DNA of 64,000 nucleotides from Hemicordylus capensis (Eukaryota > Chordata > Lepidosauria > Squamata > Cordylidae). The DNA lies in assembly GCF_027244095.1 (NCBI RefSeq), contig NC_069661.1, forward strand, positions 6,644,001 to 6,708,000, in the 5' to 3' direction. Positions 9,533 through 20,124 of this stretch are shown piece after piece (within the stretch, counting starts at the first letter, position 1; the number at the start of each line of letters is the position of its first letter). The position numbers were made by a program, and so were the translations under genes. The notes under the pieces are model-generated. The model did no database searches. It was not told the origin of the DNA and worked only from the letters and a program-made list of their open reading frames with translations.

Positions 9533-9674
9533 AGCTTGTGCATCTCCTGAGCTGGAGGGGGAAAAATCTCTCTCCTGAAAAATAAGGATTTGGGAAGCTT
9601 TCTCGGAAGGGAGCGTGGTGCGTTAGAGCTGCCGGCCAAGGAGGGAAGGCATTTAGGATCCCGCCGGGAAGCAA

Positions 9675-10148
9675 ATGAAAGGAAACCTGCATCACCATGG
9701 CATACGACCTCATGTTTATTGCATCCATTCTTATATACCTGTCATCCTTCATTGGCACGATCGGCAACCTCATTGTCCTCTTTGCCTTCATCAGCAATGC
9801 GATCCGACACAAATTGGTTCAGCCTTTAGACCGGATCATCATCAACATGGCTCTGGTGAACTTCTTCCTCTGCTGCTACAAGTTCATTTCTGGGCTCCTC
9901 ACGTTCAGCCGTACCAAGGTTTTTGGCGAACTGGGCTGCAGGATTCTGCTTTATACATACCATACGCTGAGGATGATCAGCATTTGGTCTGTGGAGAACC
10001 TGAGCTTCCTCCACCTAATCAAGATTCGAAGGCCCAACCACCGGTGGTCCAAATTCATCTACAGGCACCAGGGCCCATATGTCAACGGCACTCTTGCTGG
10101 TTGTTGGATATTCAGCATCCTCTTACAGCTCCCTTATCTGCAGTATGA
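9675..10148 (+). other. Upstream start codon with long overlapping out-of-frame reading frame
   Basis: An ATG at 9675 sits 22 bp before the receptor start in another frame and stays open for 157 codons into the receptor gene. Its context (C at -3) is weak, whereas the receptor ATG context is perfect. If the leader is as predicted from the TATA box, scanning ribosomes meet this ATG first. More likely a minor translational brake or a chance frame than a protein. Confidence 0.25.
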
Positions 10149-10659
10149 GAAAACAGTGGACCGCAGGAACACGACCATCGCCTTCTTAGCACCCTCAACC
10201 TGTTTAAGATTCACAGAGAGTTTTGTCATGAGGTTCACCACATATGCCTCGGTCAGCTTGGACCTGGTCCTCATCATTCTAGTCGTGGTCCTAAACGGGT
10301 TCATTATCGACCTTCTGTGCAAACACAGGATGAAAGTGAAAGACGTTTCCTCAATCACTAACAGCAACTGGAACAATCACACGGCCCAGGCCACCAAAGT
10401 CTTGCTCTCGCTGCTCTCCATCTACGTGGTCTGCTGGATCTCCAATGACATGGTCTGGATTGCTATCATCTCGGGGTATTTCGAGAGCAATTTTGAGAAC
10501 GGCGTCCTCAATGCATTCTATGGCATGCTTTCTTCCATTTATTACTCAGCCAGTTCATACGTCATGGTGTTTGGCTACAGAAAGGTCAGAGAGTACCTGA
10601 TGGAAGCCTGCTGTTGCTTGAGATGTGCAAGACCCACCATGGTCCAGACCATGACCTAA
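9697..10659 (+). CDS. Seven-transmembrane receptor, V1R/ORA-type (vomeronasal type 1 / olfactory receptor class A-like)
   Basis: Intact single-exon ORF of 320 residues with a perfect Kozak start (CACCATGG). About five residues precede TM1 (about 6-31, with GN at 23-24). TM2 follows at about 46-68, TM3 82-104, TM4 131-148, TM5 181-205, TM6 233-257 and TM7 270-293. Cys81 (top of TM3) and Cys169 (second outer loop) fit the conserved disulphide. NTT (158-160) is a possible glycosylation site. The tail has a Cys cluster (305-310) that could be palmitoylated. The very short N-terminus, intronless coding region, LDxIIxxMALxN-like TM2 and the W-S-x-E-N-L-S-x-L-H...KIRRP segment after TM3 fit the V1R/ORA chemoreceptor group better than rhodopsin-like amine or peptide receptors; taste type 2 receptors are the main alternative. 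It is divergent, so a conserved single-copy member (ancV1R or an ORA) is possible but unproven. Family members act at the plasma membrane of sensory neurons. It appears functional: no internal stop. Confidence 0.85.
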   Translation: MAYDLMFIASILIYLSSFIGTIGNLIVLFAFISNAIRHKLVQPLDRIIINMALVNFFLCCYKFISGLLTFSRTKVFGELGCRILLYTYHTLRMISIWSVENLSFLHLIKIRRPNHRWSKFIYRHQGPYVNGTLAGCWIFSILLQLPYLQYEKTVDRRNTTIAFLAPSTCLRFTESFVMRFTTYASVSLDLVLIILVVVLNGFIIDLLCKHRMKVKDVSSITNSNWNNHTAQATKVLLSLLSIYVVCWISNDMVWIAIISGYFESNFENGVLNAFYGMLSSIYYSASSYVMVFGYRKVREYLMEACCCLRCARPTMVQTMT

Positions 10660-11355
10660 GACAATGCACCCTACAGACAGTGTGCATACTCCAGTCAACC
10701 AGAATCAGTACCCGCCTTGCTCAAACCTTTGAAATTCTGGTCCTGAGCTGAGAAAACCATGACCTAGGAAGAAACCGTTCACAGTTCCAGAGCCTGCGTT
10801 CCTCAGAATGTCAGTGCCTCATCTCCTGGATTCAGCTTGACCGACATATCCCGCTTCCTTTTGGGTGGAAGAGGACCCTAAGAACTGGCACTCTGGGCTC
10901 CATGTTCACCAAGGAAGGCGAGGACTGGGCTGGCAAGCAGACCCACCATGAGCACATTGGACAGAATCTTGTCCTGATCTGCTGCAGGCAGGTAAAGTTG
11001 TCACAGCCACTGTTTCTGCTGTACAGAAGTTCATCCTGTGTTGGCCCCTATAGATTGCACCCAGATGGCTCTAGGGCTGCTGCACATGACACCTTCCAAT
11101 ATTCTCAATGCTACAGTCTTGTGGCGAGCAGCTTCCGAGGTTCTGCTCCCTGGAACTGAGATATGTGGGTTGCTTCCGTCCATTCACGGCCACACCGTTG
11201 CACAGAGCTAAGAAGGCTGGTGTAGGCCAAGCCGCTGACCTGTTGGAAAGAGCACCTGCCTTTTCAGAACAAAGCGGGAAGCAGTCCTGCCTTTCTGCCT
11301 GCTCCACCCTCCTTTTAAGGTGGGTGAGTCTGCACTGACCTTTCACTGGATGCAT
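10660..11355. other. 3' flank of the receptor gene
   Basis: Follows the receptor stop codon. Probably includes its 3' UTR, but I cannot place a confident poly(A) signal. No further exon or repeat recognised. Confidence 0.3.
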
Positions 11356-12486
11356 TCGCACAACTAATACAGAATGCGGCAGCCAGGCTGGTCTCTGGGG
11401 AAGGGACTGTTTAACACCGATTTTTTAAAGAACTGCACTGGCTGCCAACATGTTTCTGAGTGAAATACAAAGTGCTGGTTATTACCCTGGACCCAAGCCA
11501 TTAAGGGCTTTAGCGGCTTGGGTCCAGGGTACTTAGGAGAGTGCCTTCTTTGTCATGAACCCTGCCGCCTATTAAGATCAGAGGCAGTCCGGTTACAGTA
11601 GCCGCTGTCTCGTCTGGTGTCCACTCGGGGCCAGGCCTTCTGTTTGGCTACTCCAAGGCTTTGGGATGCACTCCCTGTCAAAATAAGAGTTTCTCCATCT
11701 CTAATTGCTTTTTTAAAGACCACGAAGCCACCCCAGTTTTCTCAGGCTTTTAATTTTAAAAATATTATTATTATTAATTAATTAAAAGACCCTTAAAACA
11801 CACCTTTAAAAGGACACTTCAGGCACACCTTTTTTTTCTCATGCTTTTAATTAAAACTAGGAGCCCTTTCTCACAATTGAGTGAGAGGGATTGAGGGCAG
11901 GTAGCAGAGAAGGCAACAGAAGACAATCCACGTGGAGTTGCTGGGCATGCAAATCGCACGCCCAGATGGCCCGTGGCTGCCTTTGGCAGTACTGAGGTGC
12001 GGGGCTCAGGACGCGTCAACCCAGCCCCCAGAAATCCCACAATGAACTGCCTGAGTATGCGGTGCCTTGTGAGAATCCCCCAATGATGGGGAGGTGCCTG
12101 CCAGTGTCTCAGGGCTGGCTGAAAGCAGCCAGCGCTGACACACGATCAATTAAGTGCCCGCGCCCTAACCTCACTTAACAGCCCAGTTTCTTAGCTGGGT
12201 TTGCACAGCCGGGAGCCGCTGAGCTCCTGGAGGTTCCCACGGGCAGCCAAGCCAGGGCTTAGCTGCTTGTGAGGAAAGCCTCTAAATTTAAACCGTTTGA
12301 TGGTTTTATTCTGCGAAATTGTTTTGTTTTGTCCCGTGAGTTGTTTTTTTTAATGGCTCTTTTTTATTCTGTGAAAGTGTTTTAATTGTGTTTATTTTAT
12401 TTTTATAATGTAATTTGGATGATGTACATCGCCTAGAGATACATATATATCAGGCGGTATATAAATGTGGTAAATAAATAAATATA
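11356..12486 (+). mobile_element. L2/CR1-group LINE 3' end, split by a hAT-like insertion
   Basis: The plus strand shows decayed LINE C-terminal coding sequence (QNAARLV..., LHWLP..., KVLV..., then ...FSQAF), followed by the 3' UTR ending in the family phrase AGGCGGTATATAAATGTGGT and (TAAA)n at 12440-12486. Coding and tail parts are separated at 11860-12282 by an unrelated element. 5'-truncated; not functional. Confidence 0.7.
11860..12282. mobile_element. hAT-like non-autonomous element inside the L2-like LINE
   Basis: Imperfect terminal inverted repeats GGAGCCCTTTCTCACAA (left) and GAGGCTTTCCTCACAA (reverse complement of the right end). Flanks TAAAACTA and TAAATTTA match at 6 of 8 bases, consistent with an old 8-bp duplication. 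GC-rich body without coding potential. It interrupts the LINE 3' UTR, so it is younger than the LINE. Confidence 0.55.
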
Positions 12487-12770
12487 TCCCTCCCGTTGTA
12501 GGATTGTCCACTTGACTGGCAGTGTTAGACTACTGCCATTAAAAAAAAAACAGCAGTTGTTTACTGCTACTCCTCATGGGTGCTTGCTTGAAAGGAACCA
12601 TGGACCTGGGTCAAGAGGAACTGCAGCCCCTTTGGACCTTTTGGAACCCCAGGGCTAATCCCATTTCACAATAGCTGGGTAACCCTATATCCTTCCTTAT
12701 AACAGGCTATAGGACAGCCATTATTATTTTTTCCTCCATCTGGAATAAAAGTGGAAAGATACAGCAGCAG

Positions 12771-12956
12771 TACGGTATTTACCTGAATCCAAGACCAGGT
12801 TTTTCCCAAGTTTTTTTGATATTAGAAATCAGGTCATCTTACATTCAGAGTCCTGCTCCTTTTGAGTAAATGGAGGTATAACTTGTATTTAACTTCTGCT
12901 TTTTAAGGGGGTTGTCTTAAATTTAGTCCCGTCTCCTATTTGGGTAAATATGGGTA
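12771..12956. mobile_element. Short TIR element, possibly Tc1/mariner-like MITE
   Basis: Left end TACGGTATTTACCTGAAT and the reverse complement of the right end TACCCATATTTACCCAAAT are similar, with TA at both borders. About 186 bp, no coding potential. The superfamily call rests only on the TA ends. Confidence 0.4.
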
Positions 12957-14270
12957 TTCTCCCCACTGAAGAAACAGTGCAAAGAGGACAGAAGTGAAGT
13001 ATTTTACTGCTGGGGAAGATTGCTTCTGTTTGAAAAGGTAGAAGTGAACACTCTTTGAATGCCATATCAGCTCTTGAATCTCCTCCTAGTTGGAAATCCT
13101 CTTTAAGTGGTGTTTTAGCCTGGCCCCTTGGCTTCATCCCTCTAACCCACTTCATAATCCCAGCCTTAGTTTTGGGATGCCCCCAAACCAAGACAGCTTT
13201 CCTAGACCCTTGGCAACAGTTTCCCCAGTCACTTGACCTATTAATCATGTACTTCAATTCTCCCACTTTACTAGGGATAGTTTCTATTTTCTGTCCCTGA
13301 TTCACTGACTGGTTTGCTACATTTAGATACCACCTTCCTGCCGATGCACTCAAAGCCGTTTAGATTTTTATTTTATTTTTTAAATGGCTTATAATCTAAT
13401 AATCACTGTGCAAAGGGAAAAGTAGGCTGGGCAGTGGGAAGAAGATAACAAGCAAATACAGGTACATGCAGTGATTCTTACATAATGTTGCTGGAAGGCT
13501 GCATAATGATCAGGTAAAATGGCCAGTGGAAGAGGCAACTCTGGGAGAGGAGGGGCCACTTGAGCTGATGGAGTGGGTGTCTCCCTCTAAACCAGCCGGG
13601 TGGGGTAGAATTGGAGAATTCTGAGAAACCACTGCCTGTTTTGCCTTTTGGAGATGCCGGGTTAAAAATATGAATTGCCACATCTATCATTCTTTGGGGT
13701 CCAGCTCTTTCTCCAGGACATCTACAAGTTAAATATCTGACAGGGTGGGAGGGGTGTGTCTAATGGCCATGCCTGTGACTGTAGACCATGGCTGATTCTG
13801 GCCAAGGTAGCCCACTCTGGAGAATGACCGCACAATGGCGACACTAGAATAGCCAGCTCTTTTCCAAAGGCAAACAGCAAGTAAACATTTGCCCACAATT
13901 TGCTGAATGCAAATGAACAGCTCCCAGCACTACCATCCTATCGGAGGCACCCAAGGTTTGGAACAAAAGCTCCATCCACAACTGACCATTGAGCACTGAA
14001 ATGTCCATATTCTGTTATCTTAGAAGGTAAAAGGGAGGGCACACGTTTTATTTCCTGCAATGCTGAAGAATAAAGTGAGTGACAAATGCGGGCTGGGCAT
14101 TCAAAAGACATCACCGCATGCATGTGTGCTGGACTCTTTTAGAAATGCAACAAACCACACACAAAAATTACATTTCTGACACCAAGGGTTGCAGCCTCCT
14201 CGCAAACTATCCTGCCATATTTCGCAACTATATTAAAGGTAAAAATATATTACCAACCCTCACGTTCTTG
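12957..14270. other. Unassigned intergenic sequence
   Basis: A minus-strand frame of 154 codons (12889-13353) has no recognisable domain. An AT-rich LINE-3'-end-like patch lies near 13310-13410. No gene supported. Confidence 0.3.
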
Positions 14271-14271
14271 C

Positions 14272-14560
14272 CCACTTTGCCAAGCAGGGACTACCCTGGT
14301 TTGCATTTGAATGGGAGACTACATGTGAGCACTGTAGGAGCGCTCACATGATATTCCCTTTAGGGGATGGGGCCGCTCTAGGAAGAGCATCTGCATGCTT
14401 GGATGCAGAAGGTTCCAAGTATCTTCCCTGGCATCTCCAAGACAGGGCTGAGAGAGACCAATGCCTGCAACCTTGGAGAAGCCTCTGCTGGACTGTAGAC
14501 AATATTGTGTTCAATGGACCAATGGTCTGACTTGGTATATGGCAGCTTCCTATGCTCCAA
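14272..14560 (+). mobile_element. Composite 5S rRNA / tRNA-Ala SINE
   Basis: 5S-like block (CCAAGCAGGGACTACCCTGG, then GAATGGGAGACTAC), tRNA-Ala-like centre with the CATCTGCATGCTTGGATGCA region, and 3' body ending ATATGGCAGCTTCCTATG. Confidence 0.8.
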
Positions 14561-15105
14561 TATAGAACTCTATACAGCTGGCATCCGAACCAAAGCTAAA
14601 ATGCTTTTGAAACATCATTAGCCGATTTCTGAAAAACCAGGACCAATCCTGTCTAATCTCCACTGTTACCCAACTGGTCTCAGTCAGTCATCTAGTGAGG
14701 GACCAGCATGAATTAAGAACTTAGATTAGAACTTTTTAGGTAGACAAAGAAGCACAGGAACAACTATCAGGATAATGTGGGGAGGATTTTGGTTGAGTAT
14801 TTGGCTTCCCTCTTCCCCCCCGCCACTTTGTCTTTCCCCTGTTGCCTTCATGCTCTTCTGTGGACTTCCTGGAGACAGCTTGTTGGACACTCTGGGCAAA
14901 AGGATGCTGGAACTGTTGGCCCTTTGGTCTTAGCCAGCAGGATGCTTCTTAAGTTCCCCATTCTTTAATGCACTATTTTCCTGTGCATATTTTGAACTGG
15001 GAGCTTCAAGAGGTCAGGGATGGAGTAGCAGATTCCTGCCCTGAGCAGGGGGATGGATAGAAGCCCCCCTTTCTCCCCCCCAACTCTAGGATTCTATGAT
15101 TCTAT
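14561..15105. other. Unassigned intergenic sequence
   Basis: No gene, RNA or repeat recognised. Confidence 0.3.
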
Positions 15106-15110
15106 TAAAT

Positions 15111-15487
15111 GACATCATTCACACAACCGGAAACTGGGTAGGACAAGTATTCTACCCAGGTTTGGGAGCTGTGTGCGCTCTCAATTTTTGCTTGTGTGGG
15201 AGCAAACCACCAGTAGGTGGAGGGAGAAGAGATTATGTGGAATCAAGGTCGGAGGAACAGCTGGGTCAGACAGCTCCATCCTACCCAGCTTTCATACCCA
15301 CCACTTGACCAAGGTAGGAGGAAAAGCCGTCCTGCCCTTTCACACAATCACTGTCTCCCACACAATCATTTTTCTCTCCACCTACCAGTTGTTTGATCCC
15401 ACACAACCAAAACCTGGGAGCACACACAGCTCCCAGGTCTCAGTGGGACACTAGTCCTACCCAGTTTTCGGTTGTGTGAATGACCTC
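15111..15487. mobile_element. Foldback MITE with CATTCACACAA ends, copy 2
   Basis: Ends GACATCATTCACACAACCGG and the inverse GGTTGTGTGAATGACCTC. Internal hairpin pairs include GGGAGCTGTGTGCGCTC against GAGCACACACAGCTCCC, and TGGTCAAG mirrored round the centre. A longer, subdivided relative of 7679-7965. Confidence 0.65.
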
Positions 15488-15834
15488 AATGTCTTTTAAA
15501 ATATGGGTATAACAATGTTACCTGCCTTACCCCCAGAATAGAGTGAACTATCTAACAAATTTTCACAAATGGGTAAAGGTACTCCCCCATTTCCACTCCT
15601 CCAAGTCATCACAGAAATGTGGTTTAGAATGTCACAGCTCTCAAGACTATGTTTCTGGGTGAACTGCAGTGCATTGTGTGACCGAAACATACCAATAGCC
15701 AAACAATATGCCATTGGCAGCTGAATTAATACAATGAACGAGTGGGTGACCGTTGAACTGATGAGAATCCTCTTTATTCAAAGGGTAGACAATTTCAGCC
15801 TGAAGCCAGCTTTTTCTGTGCTGCACTTTATGAA

Positions 15835-15965
15835 GGATGTCGACAAACTTCTGTGAGTTTACAGGAGGGCAACCAAGATGTTCAGGGGTCTAGAAATAAG
15901 TCCCATGAGGGAAGGCTGAAGGAACTTGGTGTGTTTAACCTGCAGAAGAGAAGAGCTGGGGGGCC
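15835..15965 (+). mobile_element. CR1-like LINE fragment
   Basis: Resembles the CR1 region that encodes the REGKAEGTWCV... / LFSLEKR-type block (GAGGGCAACCAAGATG, GAAGGAACTTGGTGTGTTTA). Short, decayed, truncated at both ends. Confidence 0.55.
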
Positions 15966-16404
15966 CTCAAGAGCTGGGGGCCCGGGTTCTTTGAAACCAT
16001 TTGCTCAATTATAGCTGCACTCCTCCACCAAGGGGGAGGAGGGAACCTTGTTAGTCTAAGACCAGCGTTAAGGCTATCTCAAGCTCGAGAAAACCAGGGA
16101 ATTGGTACTTAAGGCTGATGCCTTAACCAACGTGCTATGCCATCAGTAATGATGTTGTGGTGTGCACCGTTGATAGCCCATTTTATCAGGATTTGTGGGG
16201 TGAATTGTTATCTCCCTTACAATATAATTTTCTGGGGCACTCTGATGAATAACCAAGACTTTGTGTCTTGGTTACTGGCTGATCAATTTACAGGAGTCAC
16301 CCACAATGTTGCTAACCTTTGTGCTAACTTACAGATTACGACAAAGATTAGTAATAGATGCTCTCAGTCAGTAGATAAGTTATATAGGTGATAAGTGCAG
16401 TTTT

Positions 16405-16600
16405 TAGGAATATTATTTATTTATTTATTTATTTGATTTCTATAGCGCCCTTCCAAAAAATGGCTCATGGCAGTTTACATTAAAACAAAACAATTAAAAT
16501 CAATTAACAATTAAAAACAGAGACTGTAAAACACCATAAAACAATTAACAGTTGAAATATTCAAAACAGTTAAAACCATCAAAATTAACAGTTAACACAT
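16405..16600 (-). mobile_element. LINE 3'-end remnant
   Basis: (ATTT)n followed by GATTTCTATAGCGCCCTTCC and an A-rich tract. The reverse complement is the common GGGCGCTATAGAAATC ... (AAAT)n end seen on CR1/L2-group LINEs in this window (compare 62855-63103). Confidence 0.55.
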
Positions 16601-16852
16601 GCAACATTTATGGGTTCTTAATGTAATGTAATGTTGGTATTAAGCTGGTCACAAACCGAAATAAAGAAACTGAAATGATGCTGTGCAATGTCACTAATTG
16701 TGCTGGCTTACCACTTCATATGGACACCGTGGGGCATCTTTGCTGGGGCCAGGCACTCCATCTCCCCCATTTTCAGTTGGGCTTCAAAGACCCAGGAGAG
16801 GTCTGGGTGCATGGAAGCAAGATGTTAGCAGCACAATTGGTCATGTGGCACA

Positions 16853-17253
16853 CAGGGGCGGAGCCACCATTGGGCAAATGGGTTCAAAGAACCCGGGCCG
16901 CCAATGGAAAAGGCTGCCAAAGCCCCATGGCTTGGGCTCGGGATGTCACATGCAAAGTGGGTGTGGCCTGGGCTGCCGAGAGCCCAAACAAGCTCTCAGC
17001 GCAGCATTTCAGGCAAGAGAGGGAGAGGAAGGGAAAAACATGCTACTGGGCAGTCTGCGCTGCCTGAAATAACTAGCAGATAGTTCACCCAGGCTCTTGG
17101 CAGCCCAAGCATGGGAGGGGGGGAGTTTGCTCTGCGCTCCTCTGGAGCCCGAGCCACGCCCCCGTGTACGTGACATCACGTGCACAGGCAAACGCGGAGG
17201 GGGCCGTCGAGCGGGGCTGGATGCAGGCCGCCCCTCGGCTGGCTCTGTGCCTG
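16853..17253. mobile_element. hAT-type non-autonomous element (CAGGGGCGGAGCC family), copy 1
   Basis: Begins CAGGGGCGGAGCCACC; the right end, reverse-complemented, reads CAGGCACAGAGCCAGCC. The flanks are an exact 8-bp duplication, GTGGCACA at 16845-16852 and 17254-17261, diagnostic of a hAT insertion. The 401-bp body is GC-rich and non-coding. The first 45 bp match the inverted right end of 50476-50892. Confidence 0.8.
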
Positions 17254-17261
17254 GTGGCACA

Positions 17262-18485
17262 TCTGTTAAGGAATCAGCCTGGGGTTCCAATTTCCTGGCT
17301 TTGTGGAGCTTGAGCCACTGATAGCCTTAACTTTAGTCTTAAACCAGCAGGTGTTCTTTTTTTAACTACCGAATAATCATTTAATTCCCCTCCCACAGAA
17401 GGACAGTAATGGGGAGCGGAAATGTGGGTGGTATCCTGCACCCTGTCAAAGGTCCGTAGCCCTACTGTTCTCCAAATTACCTGCAAATAAGTGGCTCCGG
17501 CTGAAAAGCAAACACACCTGGTCAACTTAATGGGGCTTTGTTTAGCCACCTCAGTGCATGAGCCCCATAGAGACAGCCAGGGAGGGAAGCACTCTGCAAA
17601 CTGAATCATTAGGCCACATAGTGTTCTTCTTATCTGCAGATATCATTCTCAGCCCCACTCGCCACATGCTTACTATGCACAGATCTTCATGTTCCCTCAT
17701 CAATCACACTATTGTAAGACCATCAGTTTCCTGGCACAAGAATAGTTGTCAGTTACTCATATGTTCGTGAGACGGATGAGGCAGGGATAAGCAAACAAGA
17801 TGGCCTTCTTTCCCCCATTTCAAACCAGAGGATAGCCTCGTATGGATTTTAGCATCTGTCTTTCTTGCCCTTGTTCCATTTTCTTGCATGGTGAGAAGTT
17901 CCAGGGGCTGCCAGATTTGGCTACCTTTGTTTGAAAGAACACTGGAGACATATCCTTTTTTTGTCTCAGTAAAATGGTTTATAATATATAGACAGAGCAT
18001 AAATGGAGGAGGCAGATAGCAAAGTGCTCCTATGAGGCAGAGGTTCCACTCCCCTACATCAGTTCCCTAGAGACCCCTAAGGTGCCTTCAACCAACTCCC
18101 AGATCTCTCTGTCTCTCTCTGCCACCATCTATCTCAGACTGCATAGTGGTACTTCTTCACACAAAATGTGTCTCCCTGCTTCCCTTAGCTTATGGTTTCC
18201 ACCCAGATTTGATGTCTTTCTCCTTCAAACAGACAGACACAATACTTATGAGATCTCCCGCTATCTCCAAATCATTACCTCCCAACTGCTTACCACTCTA
18301 AACTATTAGCAACCAATCTCCCTAAAAAATGAATTAACATCTTGTGCTATAATAATCTATTTTCCAGCAATGACCGTTTTTCAGCAAAGTTGCTGATGAT
18401 CCTGATTTTGTCAGAACAGGTCCAAAAGGATCCATCATCCTGTCCTGAATTTTTAAAAAACCCTCTTGCAGGATAGTGCTATACC
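17262..18485. other. Unassigned intergenic sequence
   Basis: No recognisable gene or repeat. Short frames only. Confidence 0.3.
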
Positions 18486-18491
18486 CTATAG

Positions 18492-18579
18492 CAGGGATTC
18501 TTATATTTGGCCATTGTGGCTGGGGATGATGGGAGTTGTAGTCCAACAGCAGCTGGAGAGCCTCAGGTTGGCTACCCTG
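18492..18579. mobile_element. Short hAT-like MITE (CAGGGATTCT ends)
   Basis: Starts CAGGGATTCTTATATTTGG, contains GGGGATGATGGGAGTTGTAG, ends GGCTACCCTG. Resembles the right half of the palindromic MITEs at 34099 and 35470. Target-site duplication not convincing. Confidence 0.55.
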
Positions 18580-18721
18580 TGATTACAGCAGAGGAGGTGT
18601 GAAAAGCAAAGCTTCATATTTGGTAGGCTTCAGGATTTGTTAAACGCCTCTTGTACTTGTGTCATTTCTCCTCCTGTTTCATCTGCCTACCTAACCCAAG
18701 TAGACTGTGACCACAACAGAA

Positions 18722-19755
18722 CATAACAAGAACATAAGAACAGCCCCACTGGATCAGGCCCAAGGCCCATCTAGTCCAGCATCCTGTTTCACACAGTGGC
18801 CCACCAGATGCCTCCGAGAAGTCTACAGGCAGGAGTTGAGGGCATGCCCTCTCTCCTGCTGTTGTTCCCCTGCAACTGGTATTCAGAGGCATCTTGCCTC
18901 CGAGGCTGGCCTATATCCATCAAGACTCATAACCATTGACAGACCTATCCTCCATGAATTTGTCTAAGCCCCACTTAAAGCCATACAAGCTGGTGGCCAC
19001 CACCACATCCAATGGCAGAGAGTTCCACAGTTTAATTGTGCACAATGTGAAAAATGCTTCCTTTTGTCGGTCCTAAATTTACTGGCACTCCATTTCATGG
19101 GATGACCCCTGGTTCTAGGGTTGTGAGAGAGGGAGAAAACTTCCTCTCTCTCCATTCCATGCATAATTTTACACACCTCTATCATGTCTCCCCATAGTTG
19201 CCTCTTTTCTAAACTAAATAGCCCCAGCTGCTGTAGCCTTGCCTCATAAGGAAGGTGCTCTAGGCCCCTGATCATCTTGGGAGCCCTCTTCTGCACCTTT
19301 TCCAGTTCTGTAATGTCATTTTTGAGATATGGTGACCAGAAATGTACAGAGTATTCCAAATGTGGCCGCACCATCGATCTGTATAAGGGCATTATAACAC
19401 TAGCAGTTTTGTTCTCAACCCCCTTCCTAATGATCCCTAGCATGGAATTTGCCTTTTTCACAGCTGCTGTGCACTGAATCGACACTTTCAATGAGCTGTC
19501 CATCATGACCCCAAGATCTCTCTCCTGGACGGTCAGTGGCAACTCAGACCCCATCAGTGTATATGTGAAGTTGGGTTGTTTTGCCCCATATGCATCACTT
19601 TACATTGCTAACATTAAACCACATTTACCATTTTATTGCTCACTCACCCAATTTAGAGAGATTCTTTTGGAGCTCCTCACAATTTGCTTTGGATTTCACT
19701 ACCCTCAAAAGTTTCATGTCATCCGCGAATTTGGCCAACTCATGCTTAGCCCAAT
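18722..19755 (-). mobile_element. CR1-like LINE, 5'-truncated, with ORF2 C-terminus and 3' UTR
   Basis: The minus strand encodes, within 19554-18964, ERDLGVMMDSSLKVS, MPLYRSMVRPHLEYSVHFW, LEKVQKRAPKMIRGL and GLFSLEKRQLWGDMIEV: the conserved C-terminal region of CR1/jockey-group LINE reverse transcriptases. The 3' UTR (CACCTCCAGCCTCAGAGG-type, GGACTAGATGGGCCTTGG on the minus strand) runs to about 18722. Related 3' ends occur at 28245, 37340, 44352 and 47800. Inactive fragment. Confidence 0.8.
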
Positions 19756-20124
19756 GTGGAGTTTGGGCAGTGCAATGTCCAGTAGTCACTGCCATCACTC
19801 TCTGCTTCTAGAGAGAACTCAAGTCTAGGTCTGAACCAACCTTTGGAGAATCTCTTCTGTCCCCGCAAAATGGGAGCCGGGCTTAATTCACCCCTTCAGG
19901 TAAGTTTCCCTTTAAGTGGTCAGCTCGTGGGGAGCTGCAACTCCAGAGTCTCATTGCACACAAGAGGTGGAATTGTTCTCTCTACAAGATGACTGTATTA
20001 ATCTACAGGATACAATGTGGGGAAGGGGAGCAGGTAAGCATTAGGGAAATAGTCATCTCTAACACATTTTAAAGTCTACAGCAAGGCACTTGATGAAGGA
20101 TGGTCCAAGTAGATGGAAAATGAT
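19756..20124. other. Unassigned spacer
   Basis: Between CR1 and Bov-B fragments. The first tens of bases may still be CR1. Nothing else recognised. Confidence 0.3.
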
